Assembly (NCBI GenBank): GCA_032622095.1
Contig: CP136061.1
Coordinates: 265,146,077 to 265,210,076, forward strand
Length of the DNA stretch: 64,000 bases
Source of the DNA: Siphonodentalium dalli
Taxonomy: Eukaryota; Mollusca; Scaphopoda; Gadilida; Siphonodentaliidae
Reading direction: 5' to 3'
Numbering within the stretch: position 1 is the stretch's first letter; each line of letters begins with the position of its first letter. The notes beneath the pieces were generated by a model that saw only the letters and a program-made list of their open reading frames with translations, was not told the DNA's origin and did not search any database. Shown piece by piece: positions 11,078 through 26,100 of this stretch. The position numbers and the translations under genes are program-made.

Positions 11078-11102
11078 ATATCTCGGCCAATCTTCGAGAT
11101 AT
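11078..11102. repeat. Inverted repeat inside B monomer
   Basis: Arms ATATCTCG (11078-11085) and CGAGATAT (11095-11102) separated by 9 nt; repeated every 1383 bp. Could be a hairpin or a dimer-binding site; no function can be assigned. Confidence 0.6.
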
Positions 11103-14100
11103 CGAGCTAATTTTTGCGTCATTGTGTTCGCATTTGATGCCCCTTTAATATTTAGTAGGGTTCTAGTAAGATATTGTGGCGATATTCTACTATATAGACC
11201 TATATTAATGCTGTTCAGTACATACATTTCGATTATATCTGGCTTCCATCGACATAATAAGGCAAGTCGGTAATCGTTTAAAAGTATTATAAATTCCCCA
11301 CCGAATGACACTAAACAATTGACGATTGGTTGAAGGAATTTGAATTCATAGTGCATCTTCTGTAAACTTGAAAAAAATGAAGGGGCCACAATTTCTACAT
11401 TTTTCAACCGATTCACAAAATTCACTCATAATGTCACTCGGTATATCTTATAGATACTTCACAACAATTTTGGTTCAAATCGGAGACCAAAAAAATATGA
11501 CAATTTTTGCCCCCTCCCTAATATGGACCAATGTTTTTGGATCTTCGTCAAAATTGCACCATTTCGTCTTCTTTCTATGGATAACACGCTCACATAAACC
11601 AAATCCAGTTCGCGTGCGTCGTCTAGGAGGAGTTTTGTCCACAAGCACTTTCTCCTCAATCGATGTATGAATACAATTTTCGATGGTCTGTAACTTGGAC
11701 ATTTCTCAACCGATTTACAAAATTCTTTCAGGAGGATCATTAGTACACCCTATAGATACACGACAGTAAAAATAGTTGAAATCATCGAAAAAAAAAATTG
11801 CGAAAATTTTGCCCCCACCCAAAACCCAAAAATATAAGTCCGTCCCTGTTCAAAACTTGTTTTCGTAGCAAGTTGATAACGGGTAACTACATAAAATCTC
11901 TCAAATATGGATACCGTGCATGTTATAGGCGGTTACATGATATGAAATAAATCGAATTTTGCGAATCATGGGCGACAACTCTGTAGAAAAAGCGCGGACA
12001 TAAATTATAATGTATGGATTCAATAGGGAATCCTGAGTTCTACATATGGTCCAAATTTTGAGTCTCTGCTGCTCATACTTTTCGAGATACAGCAACCCCA
12101 TTTTTTCACAAAAAGGGAGATAACTCTGTAAACCAAACGTGGACAACATCCTATATACTCTTATTAGTTAGAAATAGTATAGGTCTATATGCATACGAAA
12201 TTTCAGCTCCCTATCTCTTGTACTTCCGGAGATATAAGAGTTGAAAAATTGCTTAGAATAATAATAATAGAGGAGAAAAATAATAAATTGAATAACAATA
12301 TACTTCCATATTAAAATATGGAAGTATAATAAGGGATTCGCACGGAATTGATTGGTATGTCGATAGTATGGTTTATTGACATTTCTGTGTTCAGTTGGAA
12401 CGTTCTGGCGTGACCCCCACCCTTGCCTCGGAATTAGGTGATGCGTGTAGAAAAGTCGCCATATCTCGGCCAATCTTCGAGATATCGAGCTAATTTTTGC
12501 GTCATTGTGTTCGCATTTGATGCCCCTTTAATATTTAGTAGGGTTCTAGTAAGATATTGTGGCGATATTCTACTATATAGACCTATATTAATGCTGTTCA
12601 GTACATACATTTCGATTATATCTGGCTTCCATCGACATAATAAGGCAAGTCGGTAATCGTTTAAAAGTATTATAAATTCCCCACCGAATGACACTAAACA
12701 ATTGACGATTGGTTGAAGGAATTTGAATTCATAGTGCATCTTCTGTAAACTTGAAAAAAATGAAGGGGCCACAATTTCTACATTTTTCAACCGATTCACA
12801 AAATTCACTCATAATGTCACTCGGTATATCTTATAGATACTTCACAACAATTTTGGTTCAAATCGGAGACCAAAAAAATATGACAATTTTTGCCCCCTCC
12901 CTAATATGGACCAATGTTTTTGGATCTTCGTCAAAATTGCACCATTTCGTCTTCTTTCTATGGATAACACGCTCACATAAACCAAATCCAGTTCGCGTGC
13001 GTCGTCTAGGAGGAGTTTTGTCCACAAGCACTTTCTCCTCAATCGATGTATGAATACAATTTTCGATGGTCTGTAACTTGGACATTTCTCAACCGATTTA
13101 CAAAATTCTTTCAGGAGGATCATTAGTACACCCTATAGATACACGACAGTAAAAATAGTTGAAATCATCGAAAAAAAAAATTGCGAAAATTTTGCCCCCA
13201 CCCAAAACCCAAAAATATAAGTCCGTCCCTGTTCAAAACTTGTTTTCGTAGCAAGTTGATAACGGGTAACTACATAAAATCTCTCAAATATGGATACCGT
13301 GCATGTTATAGGCGGTTACATGATATGAAATAAATCGAATTTTGCGAATCATGGGCGACAACTCTGTAGAAAAAGCGCGGACATAAATTATAATGTATGG
13401 ATTCAATAGGGAATCCTGAGTTCTACATATGGTCCAAATTTTGAGTCTCTGCTGCTCATACTTTTCGAGATACAGCAACCCCATTTTTTCACAAAAAGGG
13501 AGATAACTCTGTAAACCAAACGTGGACAACATCCTATATACTCTTATTAGTTAGAAATAGTATAGGTCTATATGCATACGAAATTTCAGCTCCCTATCTC
13601 TTGTACTTCCGGAGATATAAGAGTTGAAAAATTGCTTAGAATAATAATAATAGAGGAGAAAAATAATAAATTGAATAACAATATACTTCCATATTAAAAT
13701 ATGGAAGTATAATAAGGGATTCGCACGGAATTGATTGGTATGTCGATAGTATGGTTTATTGACATTTCTGTGTTCAGTTGGAACGTTCTGGCGTGACCCC
13801 CACCCTTGCCTCGGAATTAGGTGATGCGTGTAGAAAAGTCGCCATATCTCGGCCAATCTTCGAGATATCGAGCTAATTTTTGCGTCATTGTGTTCGCATT
13901 TGATGCCCCTTTAATATTTAGTAGGGTTCTAGTAAGATATTGTGGCGATATTCTACTATATAGACCTATATTAATGCTGTTCAGTACATACATTTCGATT
14001 ATATCTGGCTTCCATCGACATAATAAGGCAAGTCGGTAATCGTTTAAAAGTATTATAAATTCCCCACCGAATGACACTAAACAATTGACGATTGGTTGAA

Positions 14101-17100
14101 GGAATTTGAATTCATAGTGCATCTTCTGTAAACTTGAAAAAAATGAAGGGGCCACAATTTCTACATTTTTCAACCGATTCACAAAATTCACTCATAATGT
14201 CACTCGGTATATCTTATAGATACTTCACAACAATTTTGGTTCAAATCGGAGACCAAAAAAATATGACAATTTTTGCCCCCTCCCTAATATGGACCAATGT
14301 TTTTGGATCTTCGTCAAAATTGCACCATTTCGTCTTCTTTCTATGGATAACACGCTCACATAAACCAAATCCAGTTCGCGTGCGTCGTCTAGGAGGAGTT
14401 TTGTCCACAAGCACTTTCTCCTCAATCGATGTATGAATACAATTTTCGATGGTCTGTAACTTGGACATTTCTCAACCGATTTACAAAATTCTTTCAGGAG
14501 GATCATTAGTACACCCTATAGATACACGACAGTAAAAATAGTTGAAATCATCGAAAAAAAAAATTGCGAAAATTTTGCCCCCACCCAAAACCCAAAAATA
14601 TAAGTCCGTCCCTGTTCAAAACTTGTTTTCGTAGCAAGTTGATAACGGGTAACTACATAAAATCTCTCAAATATGGATACCGTGCATGTTATAGGCGGTT
14701 ACATGATATGAAATAAATCGAATTTTGCGAATCATGGGCGACAACTCTGTAGAAAAAGCGCGGACATAAATTATAATGTATGGATTCAATAGGGAATCCT
14801 GAGTTCTACATATGGTCCAAATTTTGAGTCTCTGCTGCTCATACTTTTCGAGATACAGCAACCCCATTTTTTCACAAAAAGGGAGATAACTCTGTAAACC
14901 AAACGTGGACAACATCCTATATACTCTTATTAGTTAGAAATAGTATAGGTCTATATGCATACGAAATTTCAGCTCCCTATCTCTTGTACTTCCGGAGATA
15001 TAAGAGTTGAAAAATTGCTTAGAATAATAATAATAGAGGAGAAAAATAATAAATTGAATAACAATATACTTCCATATTAAAATATGGAAGTATAATAAGG
15101 GATTCGCACGGAATTGATTGGTATGTCGATAGTATGGTTTATTGACATTTCTGTGTTCAGTTGGAACGTTCTGGCGTGACCCCCACCCTTGCCTCGGAAT
15201 TAGGTGATGCGTGTAGAAAAGTCGCCATATCTCGGCCAATCTTCGAGATATCGAGCTAATTTTTGCGTCATTGTGTTCGCATTTGATGCCCCTTTAATAT
15301 TTAGTAGGGTTCTAGTAAGATATTGTGGCGATATTCTACTATATAGACCTATATTAATGCTGTTCAGTACATACATTTCGATTATATCTGGCTTCCATCG
15401 ACATAATAAGGCAAGTCGGTAATCGTTTAAAAGTATTATAAATTCCCCACCGAATGACACTAAACAATTGACGATTGGTTGAAGGAATTTGAATTCATAG
15501 TGCATCTTCTGTAAACTTGAAAAAAATGAAGGGGCCACAATTTCTACATTTTTCAACCGATTCACAAAATTCACTCATAATGTCACTCGGTATATCTTAT
15601 AGATACTTCACAACAATTTTGGTTCAAATCGGAGACCAAAAAAATATGACAATTTTTGCCCCCTCCCTAATATGGACCAATGTTTTTGGATCTTCGTCAA
15701 AATTGCACCATTTCGTCTTCTTTCTATGGATAACACGCTCACATAAACCAAATCCAGTTCGCGTGCGTCGTCTAGGAGGAGTTTTGTCCACAAGCACTTT
15801 CTCCTCAATCGATGTATGAATACAATTTTCGATGGTCTGTAACTTGGACATTTCTCAACCGATTTACAAAATTCTTTCAGGAGGATCATTAGTACACCCT
15901 ATAGATACACGACAGTAAAAATAGTTGAAATCATCGAAAAAAAAAATTGCGAAAATTTTGCCCCCACCCAAAACCCAAAAATATAAGTCCGTCCCTGTTC
16001 AAAACTTGTTTTCGTAGCAAGTTGATAACGGGTAACTACATAAAATCTCTCAAATATGGATACCGTGCATGTTATAGGCGGTTACATGATATGAAATAAA
16101 TCGAATTTTGCGAATCATGGGCGACAACTCTGTAGAAAAAGCGCGGACATAAATTATAATGTATGGATTCAATAGGGAATCCTGAGTTCTACATATGGTC
16201 CAAATTTTGAGTCTCTGCTGCTCATACTTTTCGAGATACAGCAACCCCATTTTTTCACAAAAAGGGAGATAACTCTGTAAACCAAACGTGGACAACATCC
16301 TATATACTCTTATTAGTTAGAAATAGTATAGGTCTATATGCATACGAAATTTCAGCTCCCTATCTCTTGTACTTCCGGAGATATAAGAGTTGAAAAATTG
16401 CTTAGAATAATAATAATAGAGGAGAAAAATAATAAATTGAATAACAATATACTTCCATATTAAAATATGGAAGTATAATAAGGGATTCGCACGGAATTGA
16501 TTGGTATGTCGATAGTATGGTTTATTGACATTTCTGTGTTCAGTTGGAACGTTCTGGCGTGACCCCCACCCTTGCCTCGGAATTAGGTGATGCGTGTAGA
16601 AAAGTCGCCATATCTCGGCCAATCTTCGAGATATCGAGCTAATTTTTGCGTCATTGTGTTCGCATTTGATGCCCCTTTAATATTTAGTAGGGTTCTAGTA
16701 AGATATTGTGGCGATATTCTACTATATAGACCTATATTAATGCTGTTCAGTACATACATTTCGATTATATCTGGCTTCCATCGACATAATAAGGCAAGTC
16801 GGTAATCGTTTAAAAGTATTATAAATTCCCCACCGAATGACACTAAACAATTGACGATTGGTTGAAGGAATTTGAATTCATAGTGCATCTTCTGTAAACT
16901 TGAAAAAAATGAAGGGGCCACAATTTCTACATTTTTCAACCGATTCACAAAATTCACTCATAATGTCACTCGGTATATCTTATAGATACTTCACAACAAT
17001 TTTGGTTCAAATCGGAGACCAAAAAAATATGACAATTTTTGCCCCCTCCCTAATATGGACCAATGTTTTTGGATCTTCGTCAAAATTGCACCATTTCGTC

Positions 17101-20100
17101 TTCTTTCTATGGATAACACGCTCACATAAACCAAATCCAGTTCGCGTGCGTCGTCTAGGAGGAGTTTTGTCCACAAGCACTTTCTCCTCAATCGATGTAT
17201 GAATACAATTTTCGATGGTCTGTAACTTGGACATTTCTCAACCGATTTACAAAATTCTTTCAGGAGGATCATTAGTACACCCTATAGATACACGACAGTA
17301 AAAATAGTTGAAATCATCGAAAAAAAAAATTGCGAAAATTTTGCCCCCACCCAAAACCCAAAAATATAAGTCCGTCCCTGTTCAAAACTTGTTTTCGTAG
17401 CAAGTTGATAACGGGTAACTACATAAAATCTCTCAAATATGGATACCGTGCATGTTATAGGCGGTTACATGATATGAAATAAATCGAATTTTGCGAATCA
17501 TGGGCGACAACTCTGTAGAAAAAGCGCGGACATAAATTATAATGTATGGATTCAATAGGGAATCCTGAGTTCTACATATGGTCCAAATTTTGAGTCTCTG
17601 CTGCTCATACTTTTCGAGATACAGCAACCCCATTTTTTCACAAAAAGGGAGATAACTCTGTAAACCAAACGTGGACAACATCCTATATACTCTTATTAGT
17701 TAGAAATAGTATAGGTCTATATGCATACGAAATTTCAGCTCCCTATCTCTTGTACTTCCGGAGATATAAGAGTTGAAAAATTGCTTAGAATAATAATAAT
17801 AGAGGAGAAAAATAATAAATTGAATAACAATATACTTCCATATTAAAATATGGAAGTATAATAAGGGATTCGCACGGAATTGATTGGTATGTCGATAGTA
17901 TGGTTTATTGACATTTCTGTGTTCAGTTGGAACGTTCTGGCGTGACCCCCACCCTTGCCTCGGAATTAGGTGATGCGTGTAGAAAAGTCGCCATATCTCG
18001 GCCAATCTTCGAGATATCGAGCTAATTTTTGCGTCATTGTGTTCGCATTTGATGCCCCTTTAATATTTAGTAGGGTTCTAGTAAGATATTGTGGCGATAT
18101 TCTACTATATAGACCTATATTAATGCTGTTCAGTACATACATTTCGATTATATCTGGCTTCCATCGACATAATAAGGCAAGTCGGTAATCGTTTAAAAGT
18201 ATTATAAATTCCCCACCGAATGACACTAAACAATTGACGATTGGTTGAAGGAATTTGAATTCATAGTGCATCTTCTGTAAACTTGAAAAAAATGAAGGGG
18301 CCACAATTTCTACATTTTTCAACCGATTCACAAAATTCACTCATAATGTCACTCGGTATATCTTATAGATACTTCACAACAATTTTGGTTCAAATCGGAG
18401 ACCAAAAAAATATGACAATTTTTGCCCCCTCCCTAATATGGACCAATGTTTTTGGATCTTCGTCAAAATTGCACCATTTCGTCTTCTTTCTATGGATAAC
18501 ACGCTCACATAAACCAAATCCAGTTCGCGTGCGTCGTCTAGGAGGAGTTTTGTCCACAAGCACTTTCTCCTCAATCGATGTATGAATACAATTTTCGATG
18601 GTCTGTAACTTGGACATTTCTCAACCGATTTACAAAATTCTTTCAGGAGGATCATTAGTACACCCTATAGATACACGACAGTAAAAATAGTTGAAATCAT
18701 CGAAAAAAAAAATTGCGAAAATTTTGCCCCCACCCAAAACCCAAAAATATAAGTCCGTCCCTGTTCAAAACTTGTTTTCGTAGCAAGTTGATAACGGGTA
18801 ACTACATAAAATCTCTCAAATATGGATACCGTGCATGTTATAGGCGGTTACATGATATGAAATAAATCGAATTTTGCGAATCATGGGCGACAACTCTGTA
18901 GAAAAAGCGCGGACATAAATTATAATGTATGGATTCAATAGGGAATCCTGAGTTCTACATATGGTCCAAATTTTGAGTCTCTGCTGCTCATACTTTTCGA
19001 GATACAGCAACCCCATTTTTTCACAAAAAGGGAGATAACTCTGTAAACCAAACGTGGACAACATCCTATATACTCTTATTAGTTAGAAATAGTATAGGTC
19101 TATATGCATACGAAATTTCAGCTCCCTATCTCTTGTACTTCCGGAGATATAAGAGTTGAAAAATTGCTTAGAATAATAATAATAGAGGAGAAAAATAATA
19201 AATTGAATAACAATATACTTCCATATTAAAATATGGAAGTATAATAAGGGATTCGCACGGAATTGATTGGTATGTCGATAGTATGGTTTATTGACATTTC
19301 TGTGTTCAGTTGGAACGTTCTGGCGTGACCCCCACCCTTGCCTCGGAATTAGGTGATGCGTGTAGAAAAGTCGCCATATCTCGGCCAATCTTCGAGATAT
19401 CGAGCTAATTTTTGCGTCATTGTGTTCGCATTTGATGCCCCTTTAATATTTAGTAGGGTTCTAGTAAGATATTGTGGCGATATTCTACTATATAGACCTA
19501 TATTAATGCTGTTCAGTACATACATTTCGATTATATCTGGCTTCCATCGACATAATAAGGCAAGTCGGTAATCGTTTAAAAGTATTATAAATTCCCCACC
19601 GAATGACACTAAACAATTGACGATTGGTTGAAGGAATTTGAATTCATAGTGCATCTTCTGTAAACTTGAAAAAAATGAAGGGGCCACAATTTCTACATTT
19701 TTCAACCGATTCACAAAATTCACTCATAATGTCACTCGGTATATCTTATAGATACTTCACAACAATTTTGGTTCAAATCGGAGACCAAAAAAATATGACA
19801 ATTTTTGCCCCCTCCCTAATATGGACCAATGTTTTTGGATCTTCGTCAAAATTGCACCATTTCGTCTTCTTTCTATGGATAACACGCTCACATAAACCAA
19901 ATCCAGTTCGCGTGCGTCGTCTAGGAGGAGTTTTGTCCACAAGCACTTTCTCCTCAATCGATGTATGAATACAATTTTCGATGGTCTGTAACTTGGACAT
20001 TTCTCAACCGATTTACAAAATTCTTTCAGGAGGATCATTAGTACACCCTATAGATACACGACAGTAAAAATAGTTGAAATCATCGAAAAAAAAAATTGCG

Positions 20101-23100
20101 AAAATTTTGCCCCCACCCAAAACCCAAAAATATAAGTCCGTCCCTGTTCAAAACTTGTTTTCGTAGCAAGTTGATAACGGGTAACTACATAAAATCTCTC
20201 AAATATGGATACCGTGCATGTTATAGGCGGTTACATGATATGAAATAAATCGAATTTTGCGAATCATGGGCGACAACTCTGTAGAAAAAGCGCGGACATA
20301 AATTATAATGTATGGATTCAATAGGGAATCCTGAGTTCTACATATGGTCCAAATTTTGAGTCTCTGCTGCTCATACTTTTCGAGATACAGCAACCCCATT
20401 TTTTCACAAAAAGGGAGATAACTCTGTAAACCAAACGTGGACAACATCCTATATACTCTTATTAGTTAGAAATAGTATAGGTCTATATGCATACGAAATT
20501 TCAGCTCCCTATCTCTTGTACTTCCGGAGATATAAGAGTTGAAAAATTGCTTAGAATAATAATAATAGAGGAGAAAAATAATAAATTGAATAACAATATA
20601 CTTCCATATTAAAATATGGAAGTATAATAAGGGATTCGCACGGAATTGATTGGTATGTCGATAGTATGGTTTATTGACATTTCTGTGTTCAGTTGGAACG
20701 TTCTGGCGTGACCCCCACCCTTGCCTCGGAATTAGGTGATGCGTGTAGAAAAGTCGCCATATCTCGGCCAATCTTCGAGATATCGAGCTAATTTTTGCGT
20801 CATTGTGTTCGCATTTGATGCCCCTTTAATATTTAGTAGGGTTCTAGTAAGATATTGTGGCGATATTCTACTATATAGACCTATATTAATGCTGTTCAGT
20901 ACATACATTTCGATTATATCTGGCTTCCATCGACATAATAAGGCAAGTCGGTAATCGTTTAAAAGTATTATAAATTCCCCACCGAATGACACTAAACAAT
21001 TGACGATTGGTTGAAGGAATTTGAATTCATAGTGCATCTTCTGTAAACTTGAAAAAAATGAAGGGGCCACAATTTCTACATTTTTCAACCGATTCACAAA
21101 ATTCACTCATAATGTCACTCGGTATATCTTATAGATACTTCACAACAATTTTGGTTCAAATCGGAGACCAAAAAAATATGACAATTTTTGCCCCCTCCCT
21201 AATATGGACCAATGTTTTTGGATCTTCGTCAAAATTGCACCATTTCGTCTTCTTTCTATGGATAACACGCTCACATAAACCAAATCCAGTTCGCGTGCGT
21301 CGTCTAGGAGGAGTTTTGTCCACAAGCACTTTCTCCTCAATCGATGTATGAATACAATTTTCGATGGTCTGTAACTTGGACATTTCTCAACCGATTTACA
21401 AAATTCTTTCAGGAGGATCATTAGTACACCCTATAGATACACGACAGTAAAAATAGTTGAAATCATCGAAAAAAAAAATTGCGAAAATTTTGCCCCCACC
21501 CAAAACCCAAAAATATAAGTCCGTCCCTGTTCAAAACTTGTTTTCGTAGCAAGTTGATAACGGGTAACTACATAAAATCTCTCAAATATGGATACCGTGC
21601 ATGTTATAGGCGGTTACATGATATGAAATAAATCGAATTTTGCGAATCATGGGCGACAACTCTGTAGAAAAAGCGCGGACATAAATTATAATGTATGGAT
21701 TCAATAGGGAATCCTGAGTTCTACATATGGTCCAAATTTTGAGTCTCTGCTGCTCATACTTTTCGAGATACAGCAACCCCATTTTTTCACAAAAAGGGAG
21801 ATAACTCTGTAAACCAAACGTGGACAACATCCTATATACTCTTATTAGTTAGAAATAGTATAGGTCTATATGCATACGAAATTTCAGCTCCCTATCTCTT
21901 GTACTTCCGGAGATATAAGAGTTGAAAAATTGCTTAGAATAATAATAATAGAGGAGAAAAATAATAAATTGAATAACAATATACTTCCATATTAAAATAT
22001 GGAAGTATAATAAGGGATTCGCACGGAATTGATTGGTATGTCGATAGTATGGTTTATTGACATTTCTGTGTTCAGTTGGAACGTTCTGGCGTGACCCCCA
22101 CCCTTGCCTCGGAATTAGGTGATGCGTGTAGAAAAGTCGCCATATCTCGGCCAATCTTCGAGATATCGAGCTAATTTTTGCGTCATTGTGTTCGCATTTG
22201 ATGCCCCTTTAATATTTAGTAGGGTTCTAGTAAGATATTGTGGCGATATTCTACTATATAGACCTATATTAATGCTGTTCAGTACATACATTTCGATTAT
22301 ATCTGGCTTCCATCGACATAATAAGGCAAGTCGGTAATCGTTTAAAAGTATTATAAATTCCCCACCGAATGACACTAAACAATTGACGATTGGTTGAAGG
22401 AATTTGAATTCATAGTGCATCTTCTGTAAACTTGAAAAAAATGAAGGGGCCACAATTTCTACATTTTTCAACCGATTCACAAAATTCACTCATAATGTCA
22501 CTCGGTATATCTTATAGATACTTCACAACAATTTTGGTTCAAATCGGAGACCAAAAAAATATGACAATTTTTGCCCCCTCCCTAATATGGACCAATGTTT
22601 TTGGATCTTCGTCAAAATTGCACCATTTCGTCTTCTTTCTATGGATAACACGCTCACATAAACCAAATCCAGTTCGCGTGCGTCGTCTAGGAGGAGTTTT
22701 GTCCACAAGCACTTTCTCCTCAATCGATGTATGAATACAATTTTCGATGGTCTGTAACTTGGACATTTCTCAACCGATTTACAAAATTCTTTCAGGAGGA
22801 TCATTAGTACACCCTATAGATACACGACAGTAAAAATAGTTGAAATCATCGAAAAAAAAAATTGCGAAAATTTTGCCCCCACCCAAAACCCAAAAATATA
22901 AGTCCGTCCCTGTTCAAAACTTGTTTTCGTAGCAAGTTGATAACGGGTAACTACATAAAATCTCTCAAATATGGATACCGTGCATGTTATAGGCGGTTAC
23001 ATGATATGAAATAAATCGAATTTTGCGAATCATGGGCGACAACTCTGTAGAAAAAGCGCGGACATAAATTATAATGTATGGATTCAATAGGGAATCCTGA

Positions 23101-26100
23101 GTTCTACATATGGTCCAAATTTTGAGTCTCTGCTGCTCATACTTTTCGAGATACAGCAACCCCATTTTTTCACAAAAAGGGAGATAACTCTGTAAACCAA
23201 ACGTGGACAACATCCTATATACTCTTATTAGTTAGAAATAGTATAGGTCTATATGCATACGAAATTTCAGCTCCCTATCTCTTGTACTTCCGGAGATATA
23301 AGAGTTGAAAAATTGCTTAGAATAATAATAATAGAGGAGAAAAATAATAAATTGAATAACAATATACTTCCATATTAAAATATGGAAGTATAATAAGGGA
23401 TTCGCACGGAATTGATTGGTATGTCGATAGTATGGTTTATTGACATTTCTGTGTTCAGTTGGAACGTTCTGGCGTGACCCCCACCCTTGCCTCGGAATTA
23501 GGTGATGCGTGTAGAAAAGTCGCCATATCTCGGCCAATCTTCGAGATATCGAGCTAATTTTTGCGTCATTGTGTTCGCATTTGATGCCCCTTTAATATTT
23601 AGTAGGGTTCTAGTAAGATATTGTGGCGATATTCTACTATATAGACCTATATTAATGCTGTTCAGTACATACATTTCGATTATATCTGGCTTCCATCGAC
23701 ATAATAAGGCAAGTCGGTAATCGTTTAAAAGTATTATAAATTCCCCACCGAATGACACTAAACAATTGACGATTGGTTGAAGGAATTTGAATTCATAGTG
23801 CATCTTCTGTAAACTTGAAAAAAATGAAGGGGCCACAATTTCTACATTTTTCAACCGATTCACAAAATTCACTCATAATGTCACTCGGTATATCTTATAG
23901 ATACTTCACAACAATTTTGGTTCAAATCGGAGACCAAAAAAATATGACAATTTTTGCCCCCTCCCTAATATGGACCAATGTTTTTGGATCTTCGTCAAAA
24001 TTGCACCATTTCGTCTTCTTTCTATGGATAACACGCTCACATAAACCAAATCCAGTTCGCGTGCGTCGTCTAGGAGGAGTTTTGTCCACAAGCACTTTCT
24101 CCTCAATCGATGTATGAATACAATTTTCGATGGTCTGTAACTTGGACATTTCTCAACCGATTTACAAAATTCTTTCAGGAGGATCATTAGTACACCCTAT
24201 AGATACACGACAGTAAAAATAGTTGAAATCATCGAAAAAAAAAATTGCGAAAATTTTGCCCCCACCCAAAACCCAAAAATATAAGTCCGTCCCTGTTCAA
24301 AACTTGTTTTCGTAGCAAGTTGATAACGGGTAACTACATAAAATCTCTCAAATATGGATACCGTGCATGTTATAGGCGGTTACATGATATGAAATAAATC
24401 GAATTTTGCGAATCATGGGCGACAACTCTGTAGAAAAAGCGCGGACATAAATTATAATGTATGGATTCAATAGGGAATCCTGAGTTCTACATATGGTCCA
24501 AATTTTGAGTCTCTGCTGCTCATACTTTTCGAGATACAGCAACCCCATTTTTTCACAAAAAGGGAGATAACTCTGTAAACCAAACGTGGACAACATCCTA
24601 TATACTCTTATTAGTTAGAAATAGTATAGGTCTATATGCATACGAAATTTCAGCTCCCTATCTCTTGTACTTCCGGAGATATAAGAGTTGAAAAATTGCT
24701 TAGAATAATAATAATAGAGGAGAAAAATAATAAATTGAATAACAATATACTTCCATATTAAAATATGGAAGTATAATAAGGGATTCGCACGGAATTGATT
24801 GGTATGTCGATAGTATGGTTTATTGACATTTCTGTGTTCAGTTGGAACGTTCTGGCGTGACCCCCACCCTTGCCTCGGAATTAGGTGATGCGTGTAGAAA
24901 AGTCGCCATATCTCGGCCAATCTTCGAGATATCGAGCTAATTTTTGCGTCATTGTGTTCGCATTTGATGCCCCTTTAATATTTAGTAGGGTTCTAGTAAG
25001 ATATTGTGGCGATATTCTACTATATAGACCTATATTAATGCTGTTCAGTACATACATTTCGATTATATCTGGCTTCCATCGACATAATAAGGCAAGTCGG
25101 TAATCGTTTAAAAGTATTATAAATTCCCCACCGAATGACACTAAACAATTGACGATTGGTTGAAGGAATTTGAATTCATAGTGCATCTTCTGTAAACTTG
25201 AAAAAAATGAAGGGGCCACAATTTCTACATTTTTCAACCGATTCACAAAATTCACTCATAATGTCACTCGGTATATCTTATAGATACTTCACAACAATTT
25301 TGGTTCAAATCGGAGACCAAAAAAATATGACAATTTTTGCCCCCTCCCTAATATGGACCAATGTTTTTGGATCTTCGTCAAAATTGCACCATTTCGTCTT
25401 CTTTCTATGGATAACACGCTCACATAAACCAAATCCAGTTCGCGTGCGTCGTCTAGGAGGAGTTTTGTCCACAAGCACTTTCTCCTCAATCGATGTATGA
25501 ATACAATTTTCGATGGTCTGTAACTTGGACATTTCTCAACCGATTTACAAAATTCTTTCAGGAGGATCATTAGTACACCCTATAGATACACGACAGTAAA
25601 AATAGTTGAAATCATCGAAAAACAAAATTGCGAAAATTTTGCCCCCACCCAAAACCCAAAAATATAAGTCCGTCCCTGTTCAAAACTTGTTTTCGTAGCA
25701 AGTTGATAACGGGTAACTACATAAAATCTCTCAAATATGGATACCGTGCATGTTATAGGCGGTTACATGATATGAAATAAATCGAATTTTGCGAATCATG
25801 GGCGACAACTCTGTAGAAAAAGCGCGGACATAAATTATAATGTATGGATTCAATAGGGAATCCTGAGTTCTACATATGGTCCAAATTTTGAGTCTCTGCT
25901 GCTCATACTTTTCGAGATACAGCAACCCCATTTTTTCACAAAAAGGGAGATAACTCTGTAAACCAAACGTGGACAACATCCTATATACTCTTATTAGTTA
26001 GAAATAGTATAGGTCTATATGCATACGAAATTTCAGCTCCCTATCTCTTGTACTTCCGGAGATATAAGAGTTGAAAAATTGCTTAGAATAATAATAATAG

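Noticed and set aside
11051-11670. Open frames in each B monomer (minus 124, 101, 93, 82 codons; plus 100 and 72 codons) as a tandem gene family
   Set aside because: They overlap on both strands, are short, show no domain, signal or sensible composition, and are conserved only because the monomers are identical at DNA level. No codon-position bias can be judged without diverged copies.
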